Assembly (NCBI RefSeq): GCF_009495755.1
Contig: NZ_WIBJ01000027.1
Span: forward strand, 239,528 to 303,527
DNA from: Flavobacterium sp. LMO8
GTDB lineage: Bacteria; Bacteroidota; Bacteroidia; Flavobacteriales; Flavobacteriaceae
Length of the DNA: 64,000 bases
Direction of reading: 5' to 3'
Shown: positions 47,373 to 56,083 of the stretch, in pieces
Numbering within the stretch: position 1 is the stretch's first letter
Layout of the letters: each line of letters starts with the position of its first letter
Made by a program: the position numbers and the translations under genes
Notes under the pieces: generated by a model
Told to the model about the DNA's origin: nothing
The model's database searches: none
Seen by the model: only the letters and a program-made list of their open reading frames with translations

Positions 47373-49361
47373 ATGAAATTCCAAGTCGTATCCGAATACA
47401 AACCTACTGGTGACCAACCGCAAGCCATTGAAAAACTTTCAAAAGGCATTTTAAATGGTGAAAAGTACCAAACATTGTTGGGTGTAACCGGTTCAGGAAA
47501 AACATTTACAGTGGCAAATGTGGTGCAAGAAGTGCAACGACCAACTTTAGTTTTAGCGCATAATAAAACATTGGCGGCACAGTTATATTCTGAATTCAAG
47601 CAGTTTTTTCCCAATAATTCGGTGCAGTATTTTGTATCGTATTACGATTATTATCAGCCTGAAGCTTTCATTCCAGTTACTGGAACGTATATTGAGAAAG
47701 ATTTGTCCATTAACGAAGAATTAGAAAAACTGCGTTTAAGTACTACTTCTGCCCTACTTTCAGGTCGTAGAGATATTATAGTAATTTCTTCCGTTTCTTG
47801 TTTGTACGGAATTGGAAATCCAGTTGAGTTTCAAAAAAACGTAATCAATTTAGAATCTGGTCAGCAAATTTCTCGTACCAAATTATTACATCAATTAGTC
47901 CAAAGTTTATATTCAAGAACCGAAGCTGATTTTGCCGCAGGAAATTTCAGAATCAAAGGCGATATTGTGGAAATCTTCCCAAGTTATGGAGATGAACCAT
48001 TTCGAATCCACTTCTTTGGTGATGAAATCGAAGAAATTGAAGCCTATGATCCAAAAACATCGCAAGTCATTGAAAAGTATGAAAAACTAACGATTTATCC
48101 TGCGAATATGTTTGTGACTTCGCCTGATGTGTTGCAAAATGCGATTTGGGCTATCCAACAAGATTTGGTAAAACAAGTGGATTATTTCAAAGAAATTGGT
48201 AAACACTTAGAAGCAAAACGATTAGAAGAACGTACCAATTTCGATTTAGAAATGATTCGTGAATTAGGCTATTGTTCTGGAATTGAAAACTATTCTCGTT
48301 ATTTAGATGGAAGAGAACCTGGAACCAGACCATTCTGTTTATTGGACTATTTTCCAGATGATTTCTTAATGGTGGTCGATGAAAGTCACGTTACGATTTC
48401 CCAAGTACATGCCATGTATGGTGGCGATAGAAGTCGTAAGGAAAACTTAGTAGAATATGGTTTTAGATTACCCGCTGCGATGGACAATCGCCCACTAAAA
48501 TTTGAAGAATTTGAAGCCTTACAAAATCAAGTAATTTATGTGTCGGCAACACCTGCTGATTATGAATTACAGAAAACCGAAGGCGTTTATGTTGAACAAG
48601 TTATTCGCCCAACTGGTTTGTTAGATCCAATTATTGAAATTCGTCCGAGTGCGAATCAAATTGACGATTTAATTGAAGAAATTCAATTGCGTTGCGAAGC
48701 CGACGAACGTGTTTTAGTTACCACTTTAACCAAACGTATGGCAGAAGAATTAGCGAAATATTTAACTAAAGTTGCGATTCGTTGTCGTTATATTCACTCG
48801 GATGTAGATACGTTAGAACGTGTGGAAATCATGCAAGATTTACGTAAAGGTATTTTTGATGTACTAATTGGTGTCAACTTATTGCGTGAAGGTTTAGATT
48901 TACCTGAAGTTTCATTAGTTGCGATTTTAGATGCCGATAAAGAAGGTTTCCTAAGAAGCCATCGTTCGTTAACGCAAACTGTAGGTCGAGCTGCGCGTAA
49001 CGTAAATGGAAAAGCCATTATGTATGCGGATAAAATTACGAATTCGATGCAAAAAACGATTGACGAAACCAACTACAGAAGACAAAAACAAATTGATTAC
49101 AATACCAAACACGGATTAGCGCCAAAAGCGTTGAATAAAAGTTTAGGAAGCGCCTTAGGAAACAATTCGGTATCGACACAATATTATGAAAATCAAGCTT
49201 TAAAAGCCGCTGAGCCAGAAAGTTTGTATTTATCAAAACCCGAAATAGAAAAGAAAATAAGAGACATGCGTAAAATGATGGAGAAAGCCGCTAAAGAATT
49301 AGACTTTATGCAAGCCGCCAAATTACGTGATGATATAAAAGCATTACAAGAAAAATTGTAA
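47373..49361 (+). CDS. uvrB: UvrABC system protein B
   Basis: 662 residues, full length. Walker A GVTGSGKTFT (about 39-48), beta-hairpin YYDYYQPEAFIP that opens the DNA, DESHVT of motif II, helicase motifs V/VI (IGVNLLREGLDLPEVSLVAILDADKEGFLR, TQTVGRAARN) and the C-terminal UVR helices (IEKKIRDMRKMMEKAAKELDFMQAAKLRDDI) that bind UvrC. Nucleotide excision repair damage verification. Confidence 0.97.
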   Translation: MKFQVVSEYKPTGDQPQAIEKLSKGILNGEKYQTLLGVTGSGKTFTVANVVQEVQRPTLVLAHNKTLAAQLYSEFKQFFPNNSVQYFVSYYDYYQPEAFIPVTGTYIEKDLSINEELEKLRLSTTSALLSGRRDIIVISSVSCLYGIGNPVEFQKNVINLESGQQISRTKLLHQLVQSLYSRTEADFAAGNFRIKGDIVEIFPSYGDEPFRIHFFGDEIEEIEAYDPKTSQVIEKYEKLTIYPANMFVTSPDVLQNAIWAIQQDLVKQVDYFKEIGKHLEAKRLEERTNFDLEMIRELGYCSGIENYSRYLDGREPGTRPFCLLDYFPDDFLMVVDESHVTISQVHAMYGGDRSRKENLVEYGFRLPAAMDNRPLKFEEFEALQNQVIYVSATPADYELQKTEGVYVEQVIRPTGLLDPIIEIRPSANQIDDLIEEIQLRCEADERVLVTTLTKRMAEELAKYLTKVAIRCRYIHSDVDTLERVEIMQDLRKGIFDVLIGVNLLREGLDLPEVSLVAILDADKEGFLRSHRSLTQTVGRAARNVNGKAIMYADKITNSMQKTIDETNYRRQKQIDYNTKHGLAPKALNKSLGSALGNNSVSTQYYENQALKAAEPESLYLSKPEIEKKIRDMRKMMEKAAKELDFMQAAKLRDDIKALQEKL

Positions 49362-49378
49362 TTTTTTCTCTAAAAATT

Positions 49379-49456
49379 TGTCAAGCTGAACTCGTTTCAG
49401 CTTCTCAGTTAATAAACTAGGAGTTTAGATTCTGAAACAAGTTCAGAATGACAAGA
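49379..49456. repeat. Interspersed inverted repeat TCAAGCTGAACTCGTTTCAG
   Basis: TCAAGCTGAACTCGTTTCAG at 49380 on and CTGAAACAAGTTCAGAATGACA at 49432-49453 are reverse-complementary in wording (GTCATTCTGAACTTGTTTCAG). A REP-like hairpin element common in Flavobacteriaceae, between uvrB and the DMP19-like gene. Confidence 0.65.
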
Positions 49457-49480
49457 ATATAAAACGTTAATCAAGAAATT

Positions 49481-49954
49481 ATGAGCAAAATTGCAAACAT
49501 TCTAAAATTAGAAGACGAAATCAAAATCATTGAAGCTATTGGAGAAATCATTTGGCAGAAAAAGGAAGAAACAGAAGATTTTTCATCTTTAACCGATGAA
49601 GAAAAAGTATTCGTTTTTGTAGATTTATTTGAAGGTGCTATGGGAGAAGGCGGTTTTCAATTCTTTTTCAGTTCAGAAGCGGGAGATTTTGCAGAAGAAG
49701 TTATCACATCATACAAAGAAATTAAAGCAGTTAAAACAGCTGAATTGATTTCAAAAGCATTGGGTTTATTTCCTGCAAAAGCCTATTCTCTTGATGTAGA
49801 AAAAAGAATCGAATTCATTGAAAAAGCAGACGAAAACATCATTTCTGGCTGGGAAGACTTAGATGAATTATTCTTTGAAGACGAAACCGAAGAAGACATC
49901 GTAACTTTAATCGTAGATTACATTAAAGCCAACGAAAATCAGTTTGGGGCATAA
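49481..49954 (+). CDS. DMP19/DUF4375 family protein
   Basis: 157 residues, strongly acidic, all-helical, no signal. Core EGAMGEGGFQFFFSSEAGDFAEEVITSYKEI matches the GGFxxFF...A.E...A motif of DMP19 (DUF4375), a DNA-mimic family named from Neisseria DMP19. Whether this one mimics DNA is untested; the acidic charge is compatible. Confidence 0.75.
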   Translation: MSKIANILKLEDEIKIIEAIGEIIWQKKEETEDFSSLTDEEKVFVFVDLFEGAMGEGGFQFFFSSEAGDFAEEVITSYKEIKAVKTAELISKALGLFPAKAYSLDVEKRIEFIEKADENIISGWEDLDELFFEDETEEDIVTLIVDYIKANENQFGA

Positions 49955-50006
49955 TTGTTTTAAAATAAATTTTGTACTTTTAAGTAATCAATCTAAAACA
50001 AAAAGT

Positions 50007-50444
50007 ATGGCAACAGTAAACGTATATCTTACCTTTAATGGTAATACAGAAGAAGCTTTTAATTTTTACAAATCGGTTTTTGGTGGCGAATTTACCTATA
50101 TGGGAAGATTTAAAGACATGCCAGCCGATGAAAATTGTTCTCCGCCAAGTGAAGAAGAAAGCAATCGTATTATGCACGTCAGCTTACCTATTAGTAAAGA
50201 AACTATTTTAATGGCAAGTGATAGTACTTCGTTTAGTGGCGATGTTACATTTGGAAACAATTTCTCGGTATCAATAAATGCCGGCAGCAAAGAAGAAGCC
50301 GATAAATTATTCAACGGACTTTCTGTAGGCGGAACCATTATTATGCCAATGGAAAAAACATTTTGGGGTGCTTATTTTGGAATGTTTACCGATAAATTTG
50401 GTGTAAACTGGATGGTAAATTTCGACGAAGTTCCAGCAAATTAA
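50007..50444 (+). CDS. VOC family protein, PhnB-like
   Basis: 145 residues from ATG 50007. Two beta-alpha-beta-beta-beta units of the glyoxalase/VOC fold: VYLTFNGNTEEAFNFYKSVFGGEF and FSVSINAGSKEEADKLFNGLSVGG...MPMEKTFWGAYFGMFTDKFGVNWMVNF. PhnB-like members lack most metal ligands and have unknown roles. Its stop overlaps that of the convergent TerB gene within TTAA. Confidence 0.85.
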   Translation: MATVNVYLTFNGNTEEAFNFYKSVFGGEFTYMGRFKDMPADENCSPPSEEESNRIMHVSLPISKETILMASDSTSFSGDVTFGNNFSVSINAGSKEEADKLFNGLSVGGTIIMPMEKTFWGAYFGMFTDKFGVNWMVNFDEVPAN

Positions 50445-50842
50445 TTATGCTGTTCAGTAAAAACAGACAATAAAACATCTCCCTCTACCATTCGGTTTGG
50501 GGAGTTTTTCATTAAATTCAATACGCGTTTCATGGCATAAGGATTCAATCCCATGTTAATTCCGATTTCGTTGATTTTAATTTGTTCAGCTTCGTGCAAA
50601 ACGCCATCGCAATGCATTAATAACGCCAAACGGTAAAACTGACAAATTCTATGAAACTCATCTTTTATTACGGTAACTTCTCCTCTGTTCTCAAATAATT
50701 TATGAAAAACAGGCTTTTCTATTTCTAATTCCATGGCTACCATTTCTAAAAAATCATACTCTCTATCGTGCAGTTCGCCATCGATTAAAGCAAAAGCAAT
50801 CATTTCTTGTAATAGACTTAGTTTTTCTTGTTGCGTATCCAT
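50441..50842 (-). CDS. TerB family protein
   Basis: 133 residues, all-helical, no signal. Two TerB-like repeats: LQEMIAFALIDGELHDREYDFLEMVAMEL and ALLMHCDGVLHEAEQIKINEIGINMGL, with acidic D-G-E/HD metal-binding loops. Named for tellurite resistance proteins, but most family members have other or unknown roles. Converges with the VOC gene with a 4-base overlap. Confidence 0.8.
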   Translation of the reverse strand: MDTQQEKLSLLQEMIAFALIDGELHDREYDFLEMVAMELEIEKPVFHKLFENRGEVTVIKDEFHRICQFYRLALLMHCDGVLHEAEQIKINEIGINMGLNPYAMKRVLNLMKNSPNRMVEGDVLLSVFTEQHN

Positions 50843-50914
50843 AAATTATTTCTTTGCAGTAAAAATAAGAAATCTTAATTTAATTGGATATCTTTGACCT
50901 AATATTTTATACAA

Positions 50915-51364
50915 ATGAATAACAACGATATTTTTAAAAAGTTACGCGTAGCGTTGCAATTACGTGATGACCAAATTATTGAAATTTTAAACTTGGTTAA
51001 TTTTAGAGTTTCAAAAGGTGAATTAGCAAACGTATTTAGAAGCGAAGACCATCCAAATTTCATGGAATGTGGCGACCAATTGTTGCGTAATTTCTTAAAC
51101 GGATTAGTCATTCATTTGCGTGGTACTAAAGAAGATCCTAAAAATCCTAAAGAAGTTTTAGACCAAATAGCCAAAAACAAAGCGCCACTTTATAAAGAAG
51201 ATAAAAAGCCCGATTTTAAAAAAGAAGGCGAAAAAAAATCGTTTAAACCAAAAAGTGGACCTGCTAAAAAACCTTTTGGACAAGGTAAACCTTCCGATAA
51301 AAAACAAAAACCCGAAAGCCCAATAGAACGTTTTAAGTTCAACTCAGGCAAAACTAAAAAATAA
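50915..51364 (+). CDS. DUF1456 (YehS-like) family protein
   Basis: 149 residues. Two DUF1456 repeats (FKKLRVALQLRDDQIIEILNLVNFRVSKGEL, LLRNFLNGLVIHLRG) take up the first ~75 residues. The rest is a Lys/Pro-rich basic disordered tail (KKPDFKKEGEKKSFKPKSG), suggesting nucleic-acid contact. Function unknown. A TATCTTTG box (50889-50896) is upstream. Confidence 0.8.
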   Translation: MNNNDIFKKLRVALQLRDDQIIEILNLVNFRVSKGELANVFRSEDHPNFMECGDQLLRNFLNGLVIHLRGTKEDPKNPKEVLDQIAKNKAPLYKEDKKPDFKKEGEKKSFKPKSGPAKKPFGQGKPSDKKQKPESPIERFKFNSGKTKK

Positions 51365-51367
51365 TCG

Positions 51368-51396
51368 AAATCCTCAAGCAATTGGGGATTTTTTAT
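51368..51396 (+). terminator. Rho-independent terminator
   Basis: AAATCCTC - AAGCAATT - GGGGATTTTTT with one G-U/G-C shift; directly after the DUF1456 gene. Confidence 0.7.
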
Positions 51397-51462
51397 ACCC
51401 TTCAGATAAATATAGAATTAGTAAAACTCAAAAAAGTTGTATATATTTGATGATATTTACTA

Positions 51463-51475
51463 GTTAGCAGTAAGC
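51463..51475 (+). repeat. Left flank GTTAGCAGTAAGC of accessory gene
   Basis: Inverted copy of 52212-52224 with 12 of 13 bases matching; 22 bases before the start of the membrane protein gene. Confidence 0.65.
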
Positions 51476-51496
51476 TTTTGAATCCAAGTCACATAA

Positions 51497-52210
51497 ATGA
51501 GAAAATTTCTTCAAATTCATTTAATTTTAATTCTAATTGGAATATTACTTATATATTCTGTCTTTGACGAAAAATCATATTTGAGATTTATTGCGATAAT
51601 TGGAATTTTAATAGTTTTAAATAGTTTTGTGAAAATAATGCGTAATTCAGAAGAAATTCTTCATATTTTTTTTCCAGCAAAAACTATAAGAGAAGTAAAA
51701 CCAAAATTTAAAGACAAAATTTGGCAAACAATTTCAATGAATTTATTCTTTTTGAGTCTTATCTTTTTAATTTTTGAAATGGACAATCTTGAAAATACTT
51801 TTGAAGAAAACCAAATTTGGAAAACAGTTGGATTTAGCGGAATAGGATTAGCTATAATTTTATTAATGGTATTAAACAAAATACAACCAACTATTTTTGA
51901 TGAAAGCGGAAGAAGATATTCTGTTATTTTTGGTTTTATATTTGGAATTTCAGCTTTATGTATTTCGTTGACAAGTTTTATAAACAGAGAATATTCAAAT
52001 AAAAATGTTATAGTTGAAAAATACACAATCGTACGTAAAAGCACTGGCGGAAAGAGAAATGGTACTCACTGGATTTTTATCAACTATATGAATAACGAAA
52101 TTAGATTTAAAATTTCTGAACAGAAATGGAACGAAATAAAAATTGGAAGTGAAGTTGAATTTAATACACAAATTGGTTATTTAAATTATAAATATTTGGA
52201 AAACATATAA
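51497..52210 (+). CDS. Membrane protein of unknown function, DUF3592-like C-terminus
   Basis: 237 residues. Four hydrophobic helices (about 5-22, 29-46, 75-92, 114-130) plus one around 142-165, then a soluble C-terminal part (VIVEKYTIVRKSTGGKRNGTHWIFINYMNNEIRF...EVEFNTQIGYLNYKYLENI) reminiscent of DUF3592-type domains. No function known. Flanked by inverted repeats and followed by a long non-coding element, so it looks like an accessory insertion between conserved genes. Confidence 0.65.
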   Translation: MRKFLQIHLILILIGILLIYSVFDEKSYLRFIAIIGILIVLNSFVKIMRNSEEILHIFFPAKTIREVKPKFKDKIWQTISMNLFFLSLIFLIFEMDNLENTFEENQIWKTVGFSGIGLAIILLMVLNKIQPTIFDESGRRYSVIFGFIFGISALCISLTSFINREYSNKNVIVEKYTIVRKSTGGKRNGTHWIFINYMNNEIRFKISEQKWNEIKIGSEVEFNTQIGYLNYKYLENI

Positions 52211-52211
52211 A

Positions 52212-52388
52212 GCCTACTGCTAACAGCCGTTTGTTGCAATTGCTAGGCTCGGTGTGTGTTCGGAATTTTCTCCGAAAATTCCACAAGGAGTTTTGTACTT
52301 GTAATCTTTTGTCTTAAATTTACGCAACTGCCACAAGCGGCAACACGTTAAAAAGCTGTTTATGGCTACTCGCCATTTTTAAAGTATA
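52212..52388 (+). repeat. Right flank element of accessory gene with repeat module B
   Basis: Begins with GCCTACTGCTAAC (52212-52224, inverted match to 51463-51475). Contains the perfect hairpin GGAATTTTC-TCC-GAAAATTCC (52262-52282) and ends with a module (52336-52388: GCGGCAACACGTTA, then TATGGCTACTCGCCA, TTTTAAAGTATA) shared with 11656-11704. No ORF of note. Confidence 0.65.
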
Positions 52389-52394
52389 ATCCAC

Positions 52395-53177
52395 CTACCT
52401 CTTCTTCAAATATCCAATCACCGCTTCATTAAAAATTACGGGTTGTTCCACATTAACAACATGTCCACAGTTTTTGATGATGAATAGTTCGGCGGTTTTA
52501 ACGTGGTTATCAACAACTTGCCTTACCGAAGGTAAAAACATATAATCTTCTTCGCCCATAACGTAAAGTGTTGGGATATTTAGTTCTTTTTGTCGGAACC
52601 AGCGTAACACTGGATTAATTTCGGCGGTGAGTTTGAACCATTTGATGAATTCTTTTTGGTACAATTTCTTAGCTTCGTTGATAAAAAGTAAACGCGATTG
52701 TTTGTGGTTCTTTTTAGGCATAATCACAAAAGCAAAAAACTTATACAACACCAAATACGGCAACACATATTTAAACGTATTTCCTAATCGCATTAACACT
52801 TGCGAACGGAAATTCATTTTTAAAATCGCACCACCTAAAATCATGCTTTTGACACGATTGGGATGCATTTCTGCTAATTGACGAATGACAATAGATCCTA
52901 ACGAAATTCCAACAAAATGCGAGGATTCAATTTTTAAAAAATCAATAACCTCAACAATGTCTTCGGCAATAGCTTTAAACGTATATTTTTGCTTGAATGC
53001 CGATTTTAATTGCTCTTTTGAATCTCCATGACCTCGTAAATCCAACAGTAAGACATTAAAATGCTTCTGAAAATCGCGAATTTGCTTGAACCACACAGAC
53101 GAACTTCCTCCCGCTCCATGAACAAAAGTCACCCATTCTGTACTCGTTTCGTTTTTATAAATTGTGTAGGAAATCAA
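52395..53177 (-). CDS. Alpha/beta hydrolase
   Basis: About 260 residues. VTFVHGAGGSSSVW (oxyanion), LLLDLRGHGDS, nucleophile elbow VGISLGSIV, Asp in VMGEEDYMF and His in IKNCGHVVNVEQP: complete triad of the fold. No signal. No ATG precedes the domain; TTG 53177 is chosen because TTG 53195 overlaps a TACATTTG -7 box (complement of 53194-53201). Substrate unknown. Confidence 0.82.
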   Translation of the reverse strand: MISYTIYKNETSTEWVTFVHGAGGSSSVWFKQIRDFQKHFNVLLLDLRGHGDSKEQLKSAFKQKYTFKAIAEDIVEVIDFLKIESSHFVGISLGSIVIRQLAEMHPNRVKSMILGGAILKMNFRSQVLMRLGNTFKYVLPYLVLYKFFAFVIMPKKNHKQSRLLFINEAKKLYQKEFIKWFKLTAEINPVLRWFRQKELNIPTLYVMGEEDYMFLPSVRQVVDNHVKTAELFIIKNCGHVVNVEQPVIFNEAVIGYLKKR

Positions 53178-53233
53178 AATTGTAATTTTGCCCAAATGTA
53201 ATGCTTTTCAACAAAATTACGATTGAACATATT

Positions 53234-54043
53234 TTAAATTTTAGTATGTAGTTTTTTGAAATAATCAAATGCTTTTAACAATCGGCTACCGTACCAAGAA
53301 AACATTTCGCCATCAACAAAAACGGTTTTGGCATGATGCGTGAATCGTCCAATTTCAAAAGCATGTTCATCGGTAAACGGAAAAGGTTCGGAAGACAAAA
53401 AAACATAATCAGGATCGCCTTCTAAACGAATTTTCTTCAATTCGACTTCTGGATAACGTCCTTCTTTTACTACGTAAATATTCTCGAAATGATTTAATTT
53501 CAATAATTCATTGATAAACGTATGACTTCCGGCGACCATGTGAGGTTTTGCCCAAATAAAATAAGCGGCTTTTTTAATGGGTTTGTCTTTGATGAATTGC
53601 TGAAAATCTTGGTAAACAAAATTGATTTTGTCTATCCATTTTTGCGCATTGGTTCGCTTATTGAAGAGTTGTCCGAAATCATTAATCATTTGCAAATTGT
53701 CTTCAATTGTGAGAATATCGGTTACCCAAACCGGACAAATTTGGGATAATTCTTCAACGATTTCTTTCGTATTTTCCTCTTTATTACAAACGATAATATC
53801 AGGCTGAAGCGCTTTTATTTTATCGAATTTTACGTTTTTTGTTCCGCCAACAATAGTTTTAGTCGCTTTAAAATGAACAGGATGCACACAGAATTTAGTT
53901 ATTCCAACGATGTTATCTTCCAAACCTAAATCGTAAAGTAATTCGGTTTGCGAAGGCACTAGAGAAACGATTCGCAATGGTGTGGTTTCAAAAGAAAACT
54001 CTATTTGTTGTGTGTTTAAATAAATTAAATATTTGCTATTCAA
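53234..54043 (-). CDS. BtuF-like helical-backbone metal/cobalamin receptor
   Basis: 269 residues, start at TTG 54043 as no in-frame ATG is available. Periplasmic-binding-protein fold of the BtuF/FhuD type: RIVSLVPSQTELLYDLGL, GGTKNVKFDKIKALQPDIIVCN, VAGSHTFINELLKLNHFENIY, DYVFLSSEPFPF. No signal peptide, so it may act in the cytoplasm or have an unrecognised start. Its N-terminal part recurs in the chimeric pseudogene at 56073-56603. Divergent from the T9SS gene. Confidence 0.82.
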   Translation of the reverse strand: MNSKYLIYLNTQQIEFSFETTPLRIVSLVPSQTELLYDLGLEDNIVGITKFCVHPVHFKATKTIVGGTKNVKFDKIKALQPDIIVCNKEENTKEIVEELSQICPVWVTDILTIEDNLQMINDFGQLFNKRTNAQKWIDKINFVYQDFQQFIKDKPIKKAAYFIWAKPHMVAGSHTFINELLKLNHFENIYVVKEGRYPEVELKKIRLEGDPDYVFLSSEPFPFTDEHAFEIGRFTHHAKTVFVDGEMFSWYGSRLLKAFDYFKKLHTKI

Positions 54044-54070
54044 AATGATATTTTATAATTTTAAAAAAAA

Positions 54071-56083
54071 ATGAAAAATAAATTTATAATTATTCTTTGC
54101 CTAATTTTTAGCCAAATATACGGACAATTTAATTTTTATTATAATTTCAATTCTACAGGAAATCGTGTTTGTTTAATTTCAGCAAGTATTCAAGAAAGTC
54201 CCATTCAAGTAATCATCAACTTACATGATAGCGCATTAAATACAACTCAAAATTATACAATTAAAAGAAGACCTATTAATGGATTAAACTCTGATTGGAT
54301 AACCCTTGCAAGTAATATTCCTCCCAGTACATCAACTTGGATAGATACTAATGTTTCTCTAGGCGATGCTTTTGAATATCAAGTTAGTAGGAATTCAGGA
54401 ACAGATATTGCAACTGGTTATGTAACTGCATGCATTAAATACGATCAAACAGATTATAAAGGCCGAATGATTTTAGTAATAGATAATTCGTTTCAATCTA
54501 GTTTATCTAATGAAATATTACAACTTAAAAGAGACTTAACTTATGAAGGTTGGTTTGTAGAGGAATTATATGTTCAAAGAGCTACAACTTGGGAAACAGA
54601 AGCTTCTATTTTAACTGTTAAAAATGCAATAACAACTTTATATAACAATGCTCCAGCAACTGATAAACCAAAACATTTATTCTTACTAGGTCACATCCCA
54701 ATTGCTCGTTCTGGGTTAAATGCAATTTCTCCAGACGACCATGATAGTGGAAAAGGCGCAAGAGGTGCTGACTGTTACTATGCAGATATTGATGGGGTTT
54801 TTACCGACAATCAAACCTTTAATCCTGGTAATATTGATGTAAATGCTATTAACTTACCTAATGATTTTAAATGGGACCAAGATTATATTCCTTCTCAACT
54901 AGAAATGGCTTTTGGAAGAGTAGATTTTGCAGATATTTCATATACCTCCCTTACAGAAATACAATTGATTTCAAATTATTTAAACAGATTACATAATTAT
55001 AGAACCGTAACCGATGGTTTTTACATGGGAAATAAAACAGCATTTCGCTTTGGATACAATAATTCAAATGATGGTTCTTATAGAAGTTTAATACCAATAT
55101 CAGGCATTAATAATGTTGACGAATATTCTGGAAATTTGCCTTTCCCTCAATGGGTACAACAAAATGGACCATATCAAATTTTTATGCAAAATCAAACGAC
55201 TCCAAATGCAACCGAATGGGAAACCTATGGAATGAATGCAACTATTTATAGTTCTGATCAAAGTTATTGGGGATTTTGGGATGGTGCTCAAAACAATGAT
55301 AGACAAGGATTTATAAGATACTTATTGTCAAAATCAACAAAATGTTTAGGCCTTCTATGGACAACTACTGGAATAAACATATTCCATCAACCTGGTATGG
55401 GAGAAACAATGGGTTGGAGTTGTAAACGAATAATGGATCATAATTTGTCAAATAATTTATATTCAAAACCTTCTCAAATATATGACACACCTGATTATTG
55501 GGGGCGAACTCATTTTCAATATAATGGAGATCCAACATTACGATTAAATCAAGTCATTCCGCCAAATAACGTACTTCAAACTTTTTCAAGTGGAGAACAT
55601 TTAACTTGGACTGCATCAACAGATTCTGATATAATTGGTTACCATATTTATAAAGCATTTACAGAATTCGGTCCGTTTATCAGATTAACATCTGCACCCA
55701 TAACTTCATTAAATTACGTTGACCCAGACTTTACAAATGTTCCAAAATTTTATCTAGTAAAAGCTGTAAAACTTCAAATCACTGGTAGTGGTAGCTATTT
55801 AAATCCAAGTATTGGTGTTTTGGCGGTATCAAATTTAGCAATATCAACAACAGAAAAAAACATTTTTAATATTTATCCAAATCCATCAAATAGTATAATT
55901 ACAATTTCAACTCCAAATGAAATTATAGAAAAAACAATATATAATTTACAAGGAAAATTAATAAAATCTATTCAAAACAATTCGAAAGAAATTGATATTA
56001 AAGATTTAAGTGATGGAATTTATTTATTAAAAATTACAACAGAAAATGGAATTATAAACACTCAAAAAATGATTAAAAATTAA
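54071..56083 (+). CDS. Secreted C25-peptidase-like protein with T9SS sorting domain
   Basis: 670 residues. Signal peptide to IYGQ; an N-terminal beta domain with fibronectin-like SDWITLASNIPPSTSTW; then a gingipain/C25-like region (MILVIDNSFQSSLSNEILQLKRDL, KHLFLLGHIPIARSG, GADCYYADIDGVFTD, EMAFGRVDFADI); a second FnIII-like module (HLTWTASTDSDIIGYHIY); and a type A sorting domain from IYPNPSNSIITIS. A clear His-Cys dyad of active C25 enzymes is not obvious, so activity is uncertain. Possibly a late insertion between btuF-like and pyrF regions. Confidence 0.75.
   Translation: MKNKFIIILCLIFSQIYGQFNFYYNFNSTGNRVCLISASIQESPIQVIINLHDSALNTTQNYTIKRRPINGLNSDWITLASNIPPSTSTWIDTNVSLGDAFEYQVSRNSGTDIATGYVTACIKYDQTDYKGRMILVIDNSFQSSLSNEILQLKRDLTYEGWFVEELYVQRATTWETEASILTVKNAITTLYNNAPATDKPKHLFLLGHIPIARSGLNAISPDDHDSGKGARGADCYYADIDGVFTDNQTFNPGNIDVNAINLPNDFKWDQDYIPSQLEMAFGRVDFADISYTSLTEIQLISNYLNRLHNYRTVTDGFYMGNKTAFRFGYNNSNDGSYRSLIPISGINNVDEYSGNLPFPQWVQQNGPYQIFMQNQTTPNATEWETYGMNATIYSSDQSYWGFWDGAQNNDRQGFIRYLLSKSTKCLGLLWTTTGINIFHQPGMGETMGWSCKRIMDHNLSNNLYSKPSQIYDTPDYWGRTHFQYNGDPTLRLNQVIPPNNVLQTFSSGEHLTWTASTDSDIIGYHIYKAFTEFGPFIRLTSAPITSLNYVDPDFTNVPKFYLVKAVKLQITGSGSYLNPSIGVLAVSNLAISTTEKNIFNIYPNPSNSIITISTPNEIIEKTIYNLQGKLIKSIQNNSKEIDIKDLSDGIYLLKITTENGIINTQKMIKN

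Noticed and set aside
47357..47614. Minus-strand protein at the start of uvrB
   Set aside because: Antisense to the conserved Walker A region of uvrB and without family resemblance.
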